Shown here one piece after another: positions 6,076 through 7,375 of a DNA stretch of 7,375 bases. Made by a program: the position numbers and the translations under genes. This stretch comes from Fen-1077 sp964462865 (lineage in GTDB: Bacteria > Chloroflexota > Dehalococcoidia > Dehalococcoidales > RBG-16-60-22), in assembly GCA_964462865.1 (NCBI GenBank), contig CAYWZO010000074.1, positions 1 to 7,375 on the forward strand, written 5' to 3'. Position 1 is the first letter of the stretch, and every line of letters begins with the position of its first letter. The notes under the pieces were generated by a model that had not been told where the DNA came from, did no database searches, and saw nothing but the letters and a program-made list of their open reading frames with translations.

Positions 6076-6723
6076 TTAGTCAATATAGTATATCGACGGC
6101 TGGGTATCAAACTCTGCATGGAAAGGGTGACCTTTCTTTTCCTTGATAATCTGGTTGATATCACTGTACGGGTCGTCCAGGTCCCCGAAATGGATCGCCT
6201 TGGTCGGGCAGGAGATGACGCAGGCCGGTGTAGCCTCGCGGTCGACTCCGGGGGTCAATCCAGCTGCCAACCCGGCATCAATTCGCTCCTTGCAGAAGAC
6301 GCACTTTTGCACAACGCCCGGCTTGTGGGGATAAAGCTCTTTCCCTACCTTTTCGTGTTCAGTCAACTCCTGGCCCGGGAAGTACCGTGCTTTTCCGTCT
6401 TCGTACATCATGCGCATCTGGTAGGGGCAGGCGATTATGCAGTAGCGGCAACCAACGCACTTATCTTCGTCAATCACGACGATGCCGTCCTCGCGCTGGT
6501 AGGTGGCCCCCGTAGGGCATGCCTTAACACAGGGCGGGTCAGCGCAATGATTACAGCGGACATTATAAATGAGCTTGGTCACCGCGGGGTACTTGCCCTT
6601 TTCTCCTATCAGGACCCTGTTCCAGAATATCTCCGGCGGCAGAAAGTGCTCCGCTTTACAGGCAAGAACGCACTCGTAGCAGCCGATACATCTTTTAAGC
6701 TCTATCGCCATTCCCCATCTCAT
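6076..6723 (-). CDS. PsrB/DmsB-type iron-sulfur subunit with four [4Fe-4S] clusters
   Basis: A 215-residue electron-transfer subunit linking the molybdopterin active site to the membrane anchor. All sixteen ligand cysteines of the four-cluster family are present: C12, C15, C18, C22; C57, C60, C65, C69; C89, C92, C95, C99; and C141, C144, C168, C172. The order and spacing (RCNHCADPPCVKACPTGA at 56-73, CVGCRYCIIACPYQMR at 89-104, KCVFCKERI at 140-148) are those of PsrB, PhsB, DmsB and TtrB-like proteins. There is no N-terminal signal, as usual for a subunit exported with a Tat-bearing catalytic partner or staying inside. Its ATG overlaps the upstream molybdopterin subunit stop by four bases (ATGA at 6723-6720), implying translational coupling, and AGGAGG lies nine bases ahead. 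Met5 is a possible alternative start. The substrate specificity cannot be read from this subunit. Confidence 0.93.
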   Translation of the reverse strand: MRWGMAIELKRCIGCYECVLACKAEHFLPPEIFWNRVLIGEKGKYPAVTKLIYNVRCNHCADPPCVKACPTGATYQREDGIVVIDEDKCVGCRYCIIACPYQMRMMYEDGKARYFPGQELTEHEKVGKELYPHKPGVVQKCVFCKERIDAGLAAGLTPGVDREATPACVISCPTKAIHFGDLDDPYSDINQIIKEKKGHPFHAEFDTQPSIYYID

Positions 6724-7375
6724 AATTTGTCGCCTCCTGCACCATCGTATTCGATTCTATGGTCAATCTTGTAGACCTTGACCGTGGAGGCCGTCTCCTG
6801 GCTCCAGCAGACCGGGCAGGCATGCTTGAAGTCGGACTCCAGCAGAATATTGAAGTTAGTGCCTTTGCCGTAGGCTATAGGCGCTCCCTTCGCCCAGGCG
6901 CCAGAGCAGGCGGATATCGCGACGGTCTGGGGGTGCTGGCCCTGCATTGTTTTCAGGGTGCCGGTAGTCTTGCGCCCGTAGGGCGATTCAAGACAGATGA
7001 GGTCGCCGTCTTTGAGGCCCTTCTTTTTAGCCATATCGGCGTTCATGGTGATGTTGTAGGTATATGGGTTCTGCCGGCTGACCTCATCGAGCCAGGGCAT
7101 CTCCATGGTATAGGTGCCGTTATGGAGGACATCGCGGTATGAGAAGCAGTAAAGGTCATATTCTCCGGAAAGTTCCTTACCCACCTGCGGGGTAAAGTAG
7201 CTGGTTAGAGGCGTAAACTGCTCCCAATCAAGCTCTATCCCCGCCTTTTCGGCATTCTTCATGACGTTTTCTTTCAGCTCGGCGACATGCTCCATGTAGA
7301 GGGGTATTCTCACGTCCACGTACCAGCGCCAGTAAGCCTCCTTGGGTTTCTTGGGCCATTTAACGGGGCCGTTCT
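6720..7375 (-). CDS. Molybdopterin oxidoreductase catalytic subunit, C-terminal part
   Basis: The frame stays open to the window edge, so the gene is partial at its 5' end; about 217 residues are seen of a family usually 700 to over 1000 long. The visible portion includes the molybdopterin dinucleotide-binding domain: PYTYNITMNADMAKKKGLKD followed by GDLICLESPYGRK is the typical pattern of a Thr/Asn-rich strand, a helix and a KDGD turn leading to the barrel that binds the cofactor. Near the end, NFNILLESDFKHACPVCWSQ precedes the last strand TVKVYKI. It belongs to the DMSO reductase superfamily and, with the two following genes, forms a three-subunit complex such as a polysulfide, thiosulfate, tetrathionate, arsenate or DMSO reductase-like enzyme. 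The metal ligand, first FeS cluster and any Tat signal lie outside the window, so the substrate and side of the membrane are unknown. An in-frame GTG at 7319 is internal, not the start. Confidence 0.88.
   Translation of the reverse strand, partial: NGPVKWPKKPKEAYWRWYVDVRIPLYMEHVAELKENVMKNAEKAGIELDWEQFTPLTSYFTPQVGKELSGEYDLYCFSYRDVLHNGTYTMEMPWLDEVSRQNPYTYNITMNADMAKKKGLKDGDLICLESPYGRKTTGTLKTMQGQHPQTVAISACSGAWAKGAPIAYGKGTNFNILLESDFKHACPVCWSQETASTVKVYKIDHRIEYDGAGGDKL

Noticed and set aside
5977..6774. Plus-strand open frame of 265 codons
   Set aside because: It is antisense to the start of nrfD, the whole iron-sulfur gene and the end of the molybdopterin gene, all supported by clear motifs, and shows no domain of its own.
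7317..7319. GTG as start of the molybdopterin gene
   Set aside because: The frame is open upstream to the window edge and the segment is mid-domain, so this is an internal Val codon.
1..7375. CRISPR array, tRNA or insertion sequence
   Set aside because: No regularly spaced repeats, no cloverleaf-like sequence and no transposase were found.

Overview
The window reads as a bacterial chromosome fragment, moderately GC-rich, carrying anaerobic respiration genes. I infer an anaerobic or microaerophilic bacterium, most likely from a metagenome. A Chloroflexota (Dehalococcoidia-like) origin fits the gene types and the short intergenic repeats, which I remember only from general experience of such genomes. 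No rRNA, tRNA or marker gene in the window can confirm this.

Layout from left to right. Positions 1-135 are non-coding and hold a structured inverted repeat (14-62) and a short repeat motif (119-146) that runs into the end of a gene. A class I SAM-dependent methyltransferase (136-963, minus) is followed by a 307-bp divergent intergenic region with small dyads. A 12-TM MFS carboxylate-type transporter (1271-2560, plus) comes next. Convergent to it lies a two-gene minus-strand operon: an AprA-like FAD flavoprotein (2984-4984) and, downstream, an AprB-like dicluster [4Fe-4S] protein (2582-2953). Upstream of these, across a 185-bp gap with a strong hairpin and a good promoter candidate, is a second minus-strand operon. 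In transcription order it holds the C-terminal part of a molybdopterin oxidoreductase (7375 to 6720, cut by the window edge), a PsrB/DmsB-type protein with four [4Fe-4S] clusters (6723-6076), and an NrfD/PsrC-type membrane anchor (6045-5170).

How they may work together. The three right-hand genes are the standard catalytic, electron-transfer and membrane parts of a complex iron-sulfur molybdoenzyme that exchanges electrons with the quinone pool; the substrate cannot be told from the part seen. The flavoprotein/ferredoxin pair resembles the two subunits of adenylylsulfate (APS) reductase in overall architecture, but it does not look like a true APS reductase or a fumarate reductase. The MFS transporter ends only 21 bp from the pair and may move its substrate or product. 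The most interesting possibility is an uncharacterised AprAB-like oxidoreductase of an organic or sulfur compound, served by the neighbouring transporter and perhaps linked to the quinone pool through the molybdoenzyme module. That link is inference from gene order only.
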